From: Rhynchopus sp. YZ270_cl-10 | Taxonomy: Eukaryota; Euglenozoa; Diplonemea; Diplonemida; Diplonemidae | Assembly: GCA_964035575.1 (NCBI GenBank) | Contig: OZ037875.1 | Span: 1,054,001-1,118,000, forward strand | Direction of reading: 5' to 3' | Length of the DNA stretch: 64,000 nt | Shown here: piece by piece, positions 41,338 through 51,929 of the stretch | Numbering within the stretch: the first letter of the stretch is position 1 | How the letters are laid out: every line of letters begins with the position of its first letter | The notes under the pieces: model-generated | Seen by the model: only the letters and a program-made list of their open reading frames with translations | What the model was told of the DNA's origin: nothing | The model's database searches: none | Translations under genes and position numbers: made by a program

Positions 41338-41475
41338 CTCTTCACAACCCCAGAGGCTAGGTTGTATACGTGCTAGGCCCCTACAGAATACCGTATTATT
41401 CGCATTATATGATTACCGCATTTTTACGGTATTATACGGTGCTGCTGGTAGGAGTTGGGCCCATTCTTCCCCCCT
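41338..41475 (+). repeat. 140-bp dispersed repeat with CCGTAT palindromes (copy 2)
   Basis: Matches 32063-32204 over its full length with a few changes and a shorter palindromic core. Confidence 0.7.
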
Positions 41476-41574
41476 CACAGCAGAGAATAAGACTCGGGGA
41501 CCCGGGAACCTTGACCAGGACCTGGACCTGGCCCAGGACCCAGGGACCGGGGACCCGGCTTATTCTCTGCTGTG
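41476..41574 (+). mobile_element. Miniature foldback element with GAGAATAAG ends, copy B
   Basis: 99 bp, perfect 16-bp inverted ends CACAGCAGAGAATAAG and complement, interior of GGGGACCCGGG/GGACCTGG units. The inner GAGAATAAG matches copy A (18043-18232) while the outer bases differ at two positions, with both arms changed together. Confidence 0.7.
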
Positions 41575-41660
41575 CCTCCCTCCCCTGGGCCCAAAGACGC
41601 TGCTCTTCACAACTCTTTTTATCAGATTATTTCCTCCCTTTTCTCCCTTTTCTCGACACA

Positions 41661-41993
41661 ATGAGCACCACACCGTACTTCGCAGCAGCAGGGCAGGTGT
41701 CGTACACGCGTGAAGGGGATGCGCCAGGATCGTTGGCGCAGCACCCAGCGTTCTTCACGCCGCGTAAGGGTGATGTGGAGTTGAGCCTGCAGGCTGAGAA
41801 TGGGGATGCTCACAGAAGGCTGGACGAGGCGCACCTGGCTGCGCAGGCGCAGTCGCAGCAACGCTGGACGGACCTCATGCGAGGCATTCACAATGAAGCG
41901 CACTCACGCATCGACACAGAGCGCAGTGTCAAGGTCGCAGCGATCGCCCCCCTCCACACCGTACCCTGCCCACCAGCCTACCGTGTGATGTGA
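41661..41993 (+). CDS. Small hypothetical protein (110 aa)
   Basis: ATG at 41661 in a CACAATGAG context, stop TGA. No signal peptide or membrane segment. The N-terminus is Tyr/Ala-rich (MSTTPYFAAAGQVSYTREGD) and the rest is helical and charged (LDEAHLAAQAQSQQRWTDLM). No family recognised. GC-rich coding against a repeat-rich 5' flank argues that it is real. Confidence 0.6.
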   Translation: MSTTPYFAAAGQVSYTREGDAPGSLAQHPAFFTPRKGDVELSLQAENGDAHRRLDEAHLAAQAQSQQRWTDLMRGIHNEAHSRIDTERSVKVAAIAPLHTVPCPPAYRVM

Positions 41994-42640
41994 AGGCTTT
42001 TTTACTGGGGTTTCAAAAAAAGCCCCAAAAAAAAGTTGTAGTTTTTTGCACGTAAACCCTAAGGTGATCTTACAGCGGTGTTATTTTGTGTGAGTCTGCA
42101 TGAGAGGAACCGTTGTGAAAAAAACCCTTTTTTTTTTCACAAAAGAAATCCCTTGTTGTATTCAATTCCCCTTTCTTTTTCTCCCCTTCCCTTATTGTAC
42201 CGTTTTTTTGTTTGTTTGTTTGTTTTTTTGTTTCTATTAGAAAAAAAGCTATGTTCCCTTCCCTCCCAAATATCTTTTTTTTTTAGAAAATCCGGTTTTT
42301 ACACTCTCGCACTTTGTGCCAAAAACCTGAAAATATTGCACTGCAATTTTCTTCCTGATGAACTCTCTTCCAGCTGCTATGGGGGGAGTTGGCTTTAGGT
42401 TGTTCTGCTTAAAAGCACCGCCCCCCCCTCTACCCGACCCTGCACGACCCCCCCTACCTCTGGGGTGGCAAATACGTATAATACGCGATACATATAATAC
42501 GTTTTATACGTATTATACGCGATGTGTGGGGGGGGTAGTGTGTCACGTATTTGCCAACACAGCCCCTACCCCCCACCCCCTTTGCTTCACTCCACATACT
42601 TCTCTTCCACAGATGATATGGGTCTTTTTGCCCGAGAACG
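41994..42640. other. Spacer with ATACGTAT palindromes
   Basis: T-rich, with a cluster of CGTATAATACG-type palindromes at 42470-42530 and a CCACAG acceptor-like site at 42607-42612 just before the next gene. Confidence 0.5.
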
Positions 42641-43996
42641 ATGTTGTGTAGAAGCGCTGCACAGCTGAGGCAGGCGGGGAAGATACGGTATCCAGGGACC
42701 CTCGAGGTGGCAGATGCTGGGACGGGGCTTGGTGTACGGCGAAGGGCACACGACGGCACACACCTTGTGTATGACGTTGTCAAGAAGGCCTCTGCACGCC
42801 GCGTCTTCGTTGGCGTGACGAAGAACATCACCAACGCTGCGGTCTACGCTAAGGATAGCAAACACTTCGACCCTGCTACACATTTCATCCGCCCGGTCCG
42901 AGAGGTGACCATCCCCGACAACGACCGCACCGCGCTCAACGCCGTCCGCCACGCAGAGTGGACCCAATCCATCTCCTCTGGCGACAGGCTCAAAAACACC
43001 ACCTCCCACGGGAAGACTCTCGCAGAGCACTATGCGTCAAGCCTTATGGTATGCGATGCGGGGAAAGGTCTTGGGGTGCGCACCACACCGAGAGACGGAA
43101 CACACATTGTCTTTGACGTGCTTTGCAAGGATGGTGAACGTCTTGCGGTGGGCGTTGTAAAGGATGTGACGGCTGCGGCTATTAAGATGCGCCTAACCTA
43201 TCCTGGGGCAAAGACGATTCGACCCTTATACGAGGTAAAAATTGAAGATGGAGACCGGCAACAGATGGACAGATTACGATGTGAAGAGTGGAACCGAGGG
43301 GCGATTGCACGGTCAAATGATACCAGGTTTCGCGCTCGCGTTGCGATGCGTATTGCTGATGCTGGAACAGGAATGGGAGTACGCAGCACACCACGCGACG
43401 GAGGCACCCACCTAGTATACGATGTCGTAGACCACGCCAACCAAGGAATGTTCGTCGGTGTCTCACAAAACCTCGTACAATCCAGCTCTGAAATCGCGAT
43501 CCGCAAATCGCTAGACCCAAAATACCACAACATCCGCCCCCTCCGTGAAGTCACTGTCACAAAAGGAGCCGAGCTAGCACAGCTCCGCCGGAAGGTCTGG
43601 AAAGACAACTGTTTCACCGGACACAAACTTCGCAACACAACCACCCACGGAAGGGCGCTAGAAGAGCATATGGCAATGGCACTGCAGATCTCCGATGCTG
43701 AAACCGGTATGGGGGTGCGAAGCAAACCAGGCAAAGGCGCAACCCATCTTGTCTACGAACTATATGACACCCGCATCAATGAGCGTGTTCTGGTCGGTGT
43801 CGTGAGGGATCTTGCAAAGCTCCGGCATGATCTCCTCATCGTGCGTGGGTTCGACCCCCGTATCTACCACGTCCGTCCCCTCCGTCAAGTGACCATCCCA
43901 GACGGAGATCGAGCAGAACTAAACCGCGTTAAAAAAGAGGAAATTGCTAACCCAACGCGAGCTCCAAGAAAAGAAGTTTTTTGGCGTGACATTTGA
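42641..43996 (+). CDS. Protein of four ~110-residue repeats, possible organelle targeting
   Basis: 451 residues from ATG 42641. The N-terminus MLCRSAAQLRQAGKIRY is basic and amphipathic, like a mitochondrial presequence. Four repeats begin at about nucleotides 42707, 43054, 43359 and 43692. Each has a (A/C/S)DAGTG.GVR...DGTHLVYDV strand pair, a (V/A)GV..(N/D)(I/L/V) step, then IRP(L/V).EVTI.DGDR..L.R....W. Between repeats 1-2 and 3-4 there is a shared linker LKNTT(S/T)HG(K/R)(T/A)L.EH, so the protein is probably two copies of a two-repeat unit. No Cys pattern or known catalytic signature. Not a family I recognise; single exon, intact, with repeats too diverged to be recent. Confidence 0.78.
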   Translation: MLCRSAAQLRQAGKIRYPGTLEVADAGTGLGVRRRAHDGTHLVYDVVKKASARRVFVGVTKNITNAAVYAKDSKHFDPATHFIRPVREVTIPDNDRTALNAVRHAEWTQSISSGDRLKNTTSHGKTLAEHYASSLMVCDAGKGLGVRTTPRDGTHIVFDVLCKDGERLAVGVVKDVTAAAIKMRLTYPGAKTIRPLYEVKIEDGDRQQMDRLRCEEWNRGAIARSNDTRFRARVAMRIADAGTGMGVRSTPRDGGTHLVYDVVDHANQGMFVGVSQNLVQSSSEIAIRKSLDPKYHNIRPLREVTVTKGAELAQLRRKVWKDNCFTGHKLRNTTTHGRALEEHMAMALQISDAETGMGVRSKPGKGATHLVYELYDTRINERVLVGVVRDLAKLRHDLLIVRGFDPRIYHVRPLRQVTIPDGDRAELNRVKKEEIANPTRAPRKEVFWRDI

Positions 43997-45611
43997 GGTC
44001 CGGTACAAAAAAAAAAAATAATAAAAATACAATCCAGTTTGATGTGGAAAAATAAAGGCGAACCGCGGGCTAGTTTCAACAACATAAAAATAAAATAAAA
44101 CAGTCGTGTTCCAGCAGGCCTGGGCCTAAAGTGGGTGCCCGGGGCCCGATTTTGATTTTATTTTATTTTTTCTAAGGATTTTACACGGGGGAAAAATTAT
44201 TTTTTCTAAGGATTTTATACGGGGAAAATTTATTTTTCTAAGGGTTTTTCTTAGGGGAAAAAGTCTGGGGGGTCGGGCCGGGCCCCGTGTGGCTGAGAAT
44301 AACTCGCACTCTGCCCGGGAGTGCGGTACCAAGCCATAATGAACAAAAAAAGTCTCCACCCCGCTTCCTTCGGTCTCGTCCCTTTCACCTCCCGCACAAC
44401 AGAATAAATAATAATACAGTATGGTGCGTGTGACTGCAAACGTCGAGGGAACCTTGCTTCTTGCAGTGCTGCAAGTGCTCGCCACCACGGTGGTAGCAAA
44501 GTGCATTGCGTTGGCGCACTTGGGCAGGCCCTGACGGCACTGAGGAACGAAAAAGAAAAATAATTCAGCGCCTCCCAGGTCTGCACCTTTAAAAAAAATT
44601 TGCCTGCGGCGCCATTTTCCCTTTTTTGCTCTGCAAAAAAGGATTCGCTGAGTGGCTTTGTGGTATAAAAGCGGCATTTTTTATACTGTACCCTAATTTT
44701 TTTTCGCCTGCGGCGCCGTTTTATATTCATCCCGAACATTCGGGGTGCATGTAGCGCGTAGCGCGCCCGGGTTTAGGACCCCTTCTTGAATTTCGAGGGG
44801 GCGGTTCACGTTACAGTGGGTCCAGAATCATAGTTCAATTTAACCCCGCTAAGCAACTCGCTGGTGGTAATGACCAAAACGTGTATCAGCCAAGAACTTG
44901 CCCATTTTTTTCAAAATGACCCCGTGACAGTGAGGGTAAAAGCTCGGAAAACCCGAAAAAGGCCAAAAAAAACCCCCCGAAAAGGGAAAACCGAGAACAT
45001 ATTTCGGCAGGGGGCAGCGTGTTCTCAGAAAAATCCAAAAATTGCCTGTAAAAATCCTTAGAAAAAACCTGGGTGCCCGATCCAAAAAAATGGAAAAAAC
45101 CCCAGGGTGCCCGCCCACCCCTGTGTTCCAGCTAGCATCAGTTACCGTCTTTCGAAAAAAATATGGACCAGAAAAAACGTGGACTAGAAAAATCATGGAC
45201 CTATTGGGATAATTTTTTTTTTTTTTTAATGGACCAATTTTTCTGGTCCGACATCTATGCGAGGATTTTTTGAACAACTTTGTGCAGAACTTTGTCAGGG
45301 AGTCGCGCGCGCCGAACATGAGGCTTCCCCTCAGGTCAGCGACTCTCCTTTGCTCTAAAGGCGACTAATCTACGTACAGAGAGGCTTAGGTTCATTCTTA
45401 TAAAACTTTTCTTGATCTGAGGTCCTTGACCGTCCGAATGTTGCATCTCTGTCTCCCTCTTAAGGACCATGGTAAAGGTCCTCGTCTCCAAATGTCACCC
45501 AGGGGTGACATTTAAGTAAACCCGCCTCTAGGTAGGATGATTTCCGATAGAACAAATATCCGTAAAGTCAAAAAAACGTGGTACTTTTTTTTTGTTTTTT
45601 TTTTTTTGAAA
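43997..45611. other. Gene-poor spacer with several foldbacks
   Basis: Contains the GCGCCATTTT repeat copy 2 (44590-44722), tandem TTTTCTAAGGATTTTA units (44168-44250), an ATGGACCAG foldback (about 45165-45250) and an R1 copy (45355-45410). Several minus-strand frames are open but are low-complexity; none is called a gene. Confidence 0.5.
44590..44722 (+). repeat. GCGCCATTTT hairpin repeat, copy 2
   Basis: CTGCGGCGCCATTTTCCC, TTTTTGCTCTGCAAAAAA, TTCGCTGAGTGGCTTTGTGG, then a TATAAAAG...TTTTTATA hairpin and GTACCCTAA. Matches 61396-61552 in the same orientation and 14640-14815 inverted. Confidence 0.6.
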
Positions 45612-46778
45612 GGGAAGCCTCTTTTTTACTTTCAACGGATGTCATCCGGGGGGGGAGGGGGGGGGGTCTCCGGGGGGGTGAGCGGACAAGTTTGGTAATT
45701 TGGCAACGGGGGGGTCTAGTACAAAACCGTGGTCACATGGATTTTATGAATTTTCTTCAAAAATTTTTTTTTTCGAATTTTTATCATTTGGAAAGATCGG
45801 TTACGAAAACGTTCAATTCCGGGGTCGCACGATTTTTTTTATGCCTCTGTGGATGGTTAGGTGATTTTTGGCTGTGGTACCCCCTTTGGGAACGTTTCTA
45901 CGCAGGTTTCTTAAGGAATTCCTTAAGAAAACCTCCTCTTTGGGTCGCAGCACAGTGGCGTCTCTAAGTTGGATTTCTTTTGAAGAAAGTTTTCGATTTT
46001 TTTCCTTTGGAGTTTTTTTTTACGAATCTTTCAATTCCGACCATTTTTTTTATTCAGGAACACACTCAACGGTACGCAACTTTTGGTGGAGCCGACCCCT
46101 ATACGTTACTGTATAAAGACCCATGGAGCCTTTAAATTGACTTCACTGTACTGTGTACTGTGTACTGTGTACTGTGTACTGTGTACTGTGTACTGTGTAC
46201 TGTGTACTGTGTACTGTGTACTGTGTACTGTGTACTGTGTACTGTGTACTGTGTACTGTGTACTGTGTACTGTGTACTGTGTACTGTGTACTGTGTACTG
46301 TGTACTGTGTACTGTGTACTGTGTACTGTGTACTGTGTACTGTGTACTGTGTACTGTGTACTGTGTACTGTGTACTGTGTACTGTGTACTGTGTACTGTG
46401 TACTGTGTACTGTGTACTGTGTACTGTGTACTGTGTACTGTGTACTGTGTACTGTGTACTGTGTACTGTGTACTGTGTACTGTGTACTGTGTACTGTGTA
46501 CTGTGTACTGTGTACTGTGTACTGTGTACTGTGTACTGTGTACTGTGTACTGGAGCCACTTTAAATTAACTTCTACTCCACTAAAGTGGTCGATTTTTTT
46601 TGTGGTGAAAAGCGGGGAGCTCGGAAATCCACTTCCGCTGGTTTTCGAATTTTTTTACGTCTGTCCAAAAGCCGAAAACTTCAGGTTGCCAAATTTACAA
46701 TCTTCTCCGGGGGGGGAGGGGGGGGGTTTCTCAAAATCGGACGGATGACATCCGTTGAAAGTAAAAAAGAGGCTTCCC
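45612..46778 (+). mobile_element. 1.17-kb inverted-repeat element containing the heptamer array
   Basis: 37-bp perfect terminal inverted repeats (45612-45648 and 46742-46778; outer end GGGAAGCCTCTTTTTT) and a G-rich step just inside both. Flanked by AAA on both sides, compatible with a 3-bp target duplication as in PIF/Harbinger-type elements, though AAA in A-rich DNA is weak evidence. No transposase. The middle is the heptamer satellite 46146-46552. Confidence 0.75.
46146..46552 (+). repeat. Heptanucleotide array (ACTGTGT)n, about 58 copies
   Basis: About 407 bp of essentially perfect 7-bp units. Because 7 is not a multiple of 3, the array has the same seven-residue translation in all frames of a strand (YCVLCTV) and is open on both strands. 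It is bordered by a direct repeat GGAGCC(AC)TTTAAATT (46122, 46553). Confidence 0.95.
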
Positions 46779-46795
46779 AAAGCTGAAAAAAAAAC

Positions 46796-47128
46796 CATGG
46801 ATGTCCAAAGTATTTGTTCACCTTTTTTCCCCCCGTATTTTCCCCTTTAAAGTACGTTCTTTATTTGATGTAAACCACGAAATGTATGTAAGACTGCATG
46901 GTTGGGTGTCCACCCCCGGTACAGCCGGTCATTGTAGGTACACTGTCACGAGCAGTAGTTTGTATTTCAACTCTACTTTATTCGAGTACTTGATGGGATT
47001 AGAATTATTTTGTCAAGTACTTGATCGCCCCAAAACAATGGAAAATCATTTGAGAGTACTTCAAGTATCAAGTACTGGGTTTTCGACTTTCAAGTACTTT
47101 TTCCATTCAATTACTTTGGACATCCATG
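46796..47128 (+). mobile_element. 333-bp MITE with CATGGATGTCC ends
   Basis: 17-bp perfect inverted ends CATGGATGTCCAAAGTA (46796-46812) and complement (47112-47128). The interior holds an R6 copy (46890-46975) and a cluster of AAGTACTT palindromes (46985-47100). A-rich flanks hide any duplication. It lies 17 bp from the preceding element. Confidence 0.7.
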
Positions 47129-47785
47129 AAAAAAAGTTAGAACAAAGGAGGAAAAAAAAAAGATCAGTGAGTCAATTGACTCTCACATCTTTCAACGTTT
47201 TTTTTTCCCCGTTACCAATGTGTTTTACATGGCTCTCATAACGTTCGTGGGTGTGCCCGCGACGTTCTTAGATGATAGAAATCAGAATATTTTTTTAAAA
47301 AAAGCAATGCCCGCTCCCAATCTGTTTTTATTATTATTTTATATAACTTCTCGAGTCCGCATTGCACTTCACAATCACCTCAAGGGAAGACACCCTTCTT
47401 CAGAAGCCAGGTAGAGAATGCTGCCCCCCCCACCCCTACCCCCTCAACACTGTCCGCGCGTAGATCCCCCCACTACCCACTACGTTAGGAGTCATCTGAT
47501 ACTGCAAGGCAAGTCGCCCCCCAAAACGATGGCATTGGATGGCACGTGCGCGTTTACGAACTGTGCTGGTTGCCGTAAAAATCCTTTGCTTTATATGTAA
47601 ACTATTTGACTCAAATCTTTACATCTGGCGTTCCTTTACCGGAGAGCCCAATAACCAAAATTCAAAAGTGGCTTGAACATATGGCTTTGGGGTGAAAAGG
47701 GTTTTGAATTTTTTTTTTTTTACGTTCACCACTTTACATTTCTTACACAGAATATTCCACAAAAAACCACACAAAAAACACCAAA
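47129..47785. other. Spacer before the small membrane gene family
   Basis: AT-rich with short open stretches only. A MALDGTCAFTNCAGC frame at 47529-47600 is too short to support. Confidence 0.5.
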
Positions 47786-48669
47786 ATGATCGGAGTTGAT
47801 GACAACACATTCATCAGCGGCAGCCTCTCGCCCGTTATTCTCGGATTTCCCGTGCTCCTCTTCAAGGGCAGGAAGAGCGTCCCCTCGTATGTATTTTTTG
47901 TTTCTTGTGTTCCTGCTGTGCTGTGTCTAGCCACCACCCCCATTGTTGGCGGTCTGTTATTGTAGTGAGGCTTCAACAGGAATTAGTCGCTATCTCAACA
48001 AAGAAGCGCACCTACCTCTCAACTTACAAAGTACTACAATGAAATGCAATGCAAAACAAACAGAGTAGCAAAAACAAAAACAAAACAACAAAGGTGAAAC
48101 AAACTTTTTCAAACCACCCCTATTGTTGGCAGTCTGTTAGTAGCCACGCATCCAGCCAAATGGTTATCGAGCCTCCCCATATCAAGACACCCCGTATTTT
48201 TCCCCCCACCGATAGCAATTACTTGTTTTTTTTTTTTTTTTTTTGCACACAGGTACGTGGCCCCAGTCGTGTTCGGAAGCACCTTTGTCTCGCTTGCACT
48301 CCTGCAGTCGGTATGTCTCCAAATGTTGTTTGCAATCGGTGTCTTGTTCTCATGAGCAGATTGATACTTTATCTCTTACCCCTTATTATTCTGCAAAACA
48401 AAACAAAACAAAACAAAACAAAACAAAACAAAACAAAACAAAACAAAACAAAACAAAACAAAACAAAACAAAACAAAACAAAACAAAACAAAACAAAACA
48501 AAACAAAACAAAACAAAACAAAACAAAACAAAACAAAACAAAACAAGAGCACAACAAACATATCAAAAACTTCATAAAACCCCTTCATTCAAATACCCCT
48601 TATTATGTACAGGACCTCGTGAAGGAGATGAGCGCGCCAATCTCACGTGCCCTCACGTGGAGGAACTGA
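47786..48669 (+). CDS. Small membrane protein A of the MIGxDDNTF family (71 aa, three exons)
   Basis: Exons 47786-47886, 48253-48310 and 48613-48669; introns start GTATGT and end CAG, first phase 2, second phase 0. Product begins MIGVDDNTFISGSLSPVILG, has two short hydrophobic stretches (about 14-26 and 36-52, with KGRK between) and ends RALTWRN. Paralogues: B 50326, C 51202, D 51930. Intron 1 carries the 150-bp dispersed repeat (47964-48116); intron 2 carries an (AAAAC)n microsatellite. Probably a small subunit of a membrane complex, perhaps in mitochondria, but no known family is recognised. Confidence 0.75.
47964..48116 (+). repeat. 150-bp dispersed repeat (copy 2) in intron 1 of gene A
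   Basis: Close match to 31605-31760. Confidence 0.7.
48394..48545 (+). repeat. Pentanucleotide microsatellite (AAAAC)n
   Basis: About 30 perfect units in intron 2 of gene A. Confidence 0.97.
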
Positions 48670-49716
48670 AGACGGCAAAAAAAAGAAGAAGAAAAAAAAA
48701 CCCCCCCCCCTCGTGAGTGAAGTGCCCCTCACCCTCACACCTGTTCTGAATTGGCCCCACCCTGGGTACCAAAACAAAAAGCCTAAGCAATAAATACAAT
48801 GGATGCCGCTTGATACATTCATTGTTACTACAACAAAATTGACATAGTTCCCTAGAAGCGGGGCTGTGTGATAGGTTTTATCACGATCAATACTAAGGTG
48901 ACAAAACACAGAAAGGCTCAAAAGGTGATCCAAAAAAGGGGGGGGTTTTTTTTTCATTTGATTATTTTTATGTACCGATACACACTTGATTTGATTTTTT
49001 TTATAAAGGACTGGGCATGAATAAACAGTGTTTTTCCTTCTTTTTTTGTTACTCTTTTCCTGTCTTACTCTTTTCCCCTCTACACTGAACAGCATCAATG
49101 GATGTATTTTTTGTTCACCTTTTTTTTGAAAGCTGTGTATGCACGCGAGGCACATTCATCTGTCAACTTTTCTTTTTTATTCCTTTTTGGGAGATATGAC
49201 AACCATCGTCGTCGCAACTCTCCCAAAAAAGAAAACAAAGGCCTTAGGGCGACATTGTGTACAGATCCTACCTCGGTAGGTGATTGTCGATACAACAAAA
49301 AAAAGGTTCTTTCTTCTCCTTGTCTCCCCTCTGTTGCACCCTCTCAAATTTAAGAGGGTGCGCTGGGTTGAACTCCCCTCTTCTTTCGTCCCTTCACACA
49401 CTCAAAAATACACTAACGTTTTTTCAACCGGAAAAAATAGCTCTCTTCACACAGCCTTTTTTTTTTCTTTCTCTAGTCTTCAACAGATTGGCAAAAAAAG
49501 AAAAGGGGCCACTGTGTTCGGCAGTATTTTTCCAATGATATTTCCCCCCCCGTTTTGATCTCCTTTTTTTTGTTCAATACTACTTGATTTGTTTCTTGCC
49601 CCAACACCCACCAAATCCCTTACCTAAAAGTACGTTCGCGGGATAAATATGTAGGTAAAACAAAAAGACTAAATATTGAAGGGGGGGGGGGTTTTTTTTG
49701 TCACTATCGGCGATCT
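48670..49716. other. Spacer with R1, R4 and R9 repeats
   Basis: R1-like copy at 48895-48945, R4 at 49131-49172, R9 at 49238-49292 with a clean CCTACC/GGTAGG inner stem. No gene seen. Confidence 0.5.
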
Positions 49717-50110
49717 TCATAAAGACTGCGGTGTGGTGGTCCAGAACTCTTCCTTGTCGTGGTCCTCTTTCAATAGGAATTGCTTCAAAATCTTCAAATT
49801 TGTAAAAGCCTTCGCCGCGCAGTCGTAGACGCTGTTCCAGCGGATGTCGGTAGGGCGGATCAGCTGTTTCACTTCACCCTGGGTCACCTGGGTCACCTGG
49901 TTCACCTCGAAGCGCAAGAGGTCGCGACCCTGGTAGCGCTTCGGGTCCTTTTTCCTCTGTCCCATCTGTGCCACCGTCATTGTCCTTTGGTACAAGTTGG
50001 AGCGAGAGTGTGTGCAGCGGTGCATAATGCCATCGTTCTCTTATTGATGCACTCATCAATAAGCTCGTCAGAAGTGATTTTGTTTAAGCGCAGCGTCTCA
50101 CAGCGTCTCC
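49717..50110 (-). pseudogene. hAT transposase fragment
   Basis: Minus-strand reading IRPTDIRWNSVYDCAAKAFT matches the TRWNS step of hAT transposases (followed by LKILKQFLLKE). Preceding coding-like sequence (ELIDECINKRTMALC) is in another frame, so at least one frameshift is present, and neither end of a transposase exists. It is a different lineage from the complete hAT at 57350. Confidence 0.6.
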
Positions 50111-50325
50111 CCCTATCAGGTAGCCCTTTTCAGAGGAGCCAAACCTGCAAACGAAGATAAGGCTCCACAATTGCCTGTCTGCAAGTATTTTTTTTTTTGG
50201 TTTTGTGAAGGTCATCGTCGCCTTTGCAGCGTACGTATTCCTGCCAAAATAATATAAAGCACAACCGTTCTTCACCCCCCCAACCAGATTTCAATTGAAA
50301 CACAACACAAACCACCACTCTAACA

Positions 50326-50642
50326 ATGATTGGAATGGATGACAACACGTTCCTCATCGGAACCTTCAACCCCTACACTTGGGGTGTCCCTGTCTTTTTG
50401 CTGACCGGAAGATGGCGTGCGCTTCCCAAGTATGTTACCGTTGCATCTGCTTTGCGTTACTTGTAGCCCATTGCTTTGATAGTTTTATGCAATCACCACC
50501 ACACCACCCACAACACAGGCAAGCACCCTACTTCGTGGTCGGGTCGCTGGTTGCGTGGCTCGCCGCGCAGCAGTCGTACAAAGTGAAGGATGCGTCTGCA
50601 CCGTTCGCAAGATTCCTGTCGTGGAAGTCTGTCTGTGGGTAA
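50326..50642 (+). CDS. Small membrane protein B of the MIGxDDNTF family (75 aa, two exons)
   Basis: Exons 50326-50429 and 50519-50642; 89-bp intron, phase 2, GTATGT...ACACAG. Product MIGMDDNTFLIGTFNPYTWG then a hydrophobic VPVFLL, TGRWRALPK, a second hydrophobic segment (YFVVGSLVAWLAAQQ) and a basic C-terminus ending SVCG. The second intron of genes A and D is absent: its site falls inside AAQQSYKVKD. Confidence 0.8.
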
Positions 50643-51201
50643 TAATACCTGGCAATGGTCCCATATCGGATGTGGTGGCAACCCGAAGTGCCCCACAGTC
50701 CCCCGGTGTGGCTTCTGTACCGTGCCTAGCCTACCAGAGCCACGCTTCTTGCTTTTCTACTTCACACGGTTTCCCTGAGGGTCGTGTTCTTTCAAGCTGT
50801 CTTTTAATATGCTTGTTGCTTTTCTCTTTTGTTGCTTTTTTTGTTTTTACCGTTACGTTCATGCCAGTGGTCCCTCAAGGTGCCCTAAAGGCCAACCCAG
50901 CTAATGGGTGTTTCTGTCTCTCCGAAGAGAGTTGTCTTAGAAAAGAAAAAAAGCTGTGGTGGGAAGTATATGTTTAATTGTTCGGTGGTCTACAGCTGCG
51001 CTTGGGACAGCTTGGTGGAGGTGGCACAGTGTCTGCATCCACACGAGGTGTCTGCACGCCACCAACTTCACTTTGTCTTGAGGTGCGCAGTGTTTCCGCT
51101 TGGCAACAGCCAGGCAGGCCGTCCACCTACTCTCTTCGTACCCACTCCCACCCCCCCAACCAGATTTAAATTGAAACACAACACAAACCACCACTCTAAC
51201 A

Positions 51202-51519
51202 ATGATTGGATTGGATGACAACACCTTCCTCATCGGAACCTTCAACCCCTACACTTGGGGTGCCCCTGTCTTTTTGCTGACCGGAAGATGGCGTGCGCTT
51301 CCCAAGTATGTTACCGTTGCATCTGCTTTGCGTTATTTGTAGCCCATTGCTTTGATAGTTTTATGCAATCACCACCACACCACCACACAACACAGGCAAG
51401 CACCCTACTTCGTGGTCGGGTCGCTGGTTGCGTGGCTCGCCGCGCAGCAGTCGTACAAAGTGAAGGACGCGTCTGCACCGTTCGCAAGATTCCTGTCGTG
51501 GAAGTCCGTCTGTGGGTAA
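51202..51519 (+). CDS. Small membrane protein C of the MIGxDDNTF family (75 aa, two exons)
   Basis: Exons 51202-51305 and 51396-51519. Differs from B by Leu for Met at residue 4 and Ala for Val at residue 21; intron and flanks are nearly identical, so the duplication is recent. Same topology and uncertainty as B. Confidence 0.8.
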
Positions 51520-51929
51520 TAATACCTGGCAATGGTCCCATATCGGATGTGGTGGCAACCCGAAGTGCCCCACAGTCCCCCGGTGTGGCTTCTGTACCGT
51601 GCCTTGAGCCTACCAGAGCCACGCTTCTTGCTTTTCTACTACGGTTGGCCCCTGAGGCCCCTTATCTTTCAAGCTGTCTTTTAATATGCTTGTTGCTTTT
51701 CTTTTTTGTTGCTTTTTTTGTTTTTACCGTTACGTTCATGCCAGTGGTCCCTCAAGGTGCCCTAAAGGCCAACCCAGCTAATGGGTGTTTCTGTCTCTCC
51801 GAAGAGAGTTGTCTTAGAAAAGAAAAGGTTTTTTTTTGAATTTGTTTTGTATGCCCTCCTCCTCCTTACACATTCAATATACACATGACAGCCATCCCAG
51901 CCTTTTCATCCCCAAAAAAAGCTTTTAAA

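Larger units (their letters stand above)
40575..41660. other. Spacer, with possible 3' exon of the Cys-rich gene
   Basis: 40711-40905 reads FGPRDSCLWYIPAQQERQ and then a very hydrophobic Cys/Leu/Phe stretch, and could be an alternative last exon. 41338-41475 is the second copy of the 140-bp repeat, followed by the GAGAATAAG foldback and the 5' flank of the next gene. Confidence 0.45.
50281..51835 (+). repeat. Tandem duplication carrying genes B and C
   Basis: Two units, 50281-50950 and 51157-51830, nearly identical through 5' flank, exon 1, intron, exon 2 and about 300 bp of 3' flank. A unique stretch of about 200 bp (50951-51156) follows the first unit only. Confidence 0.85.

Noticed and set aside
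46143-46569. Open frames of 134-221 codons across 46083-46748 on both strands
   Set aside because: They are translations of the 7-bp tandem array (YCVLCTV), not genes.
48394-48545. CRISPR-like or telomeric array at the AAAAC and ACTGTGT tracts
   Set aside because: Perfect short tandem units without spacers; microsatellites.
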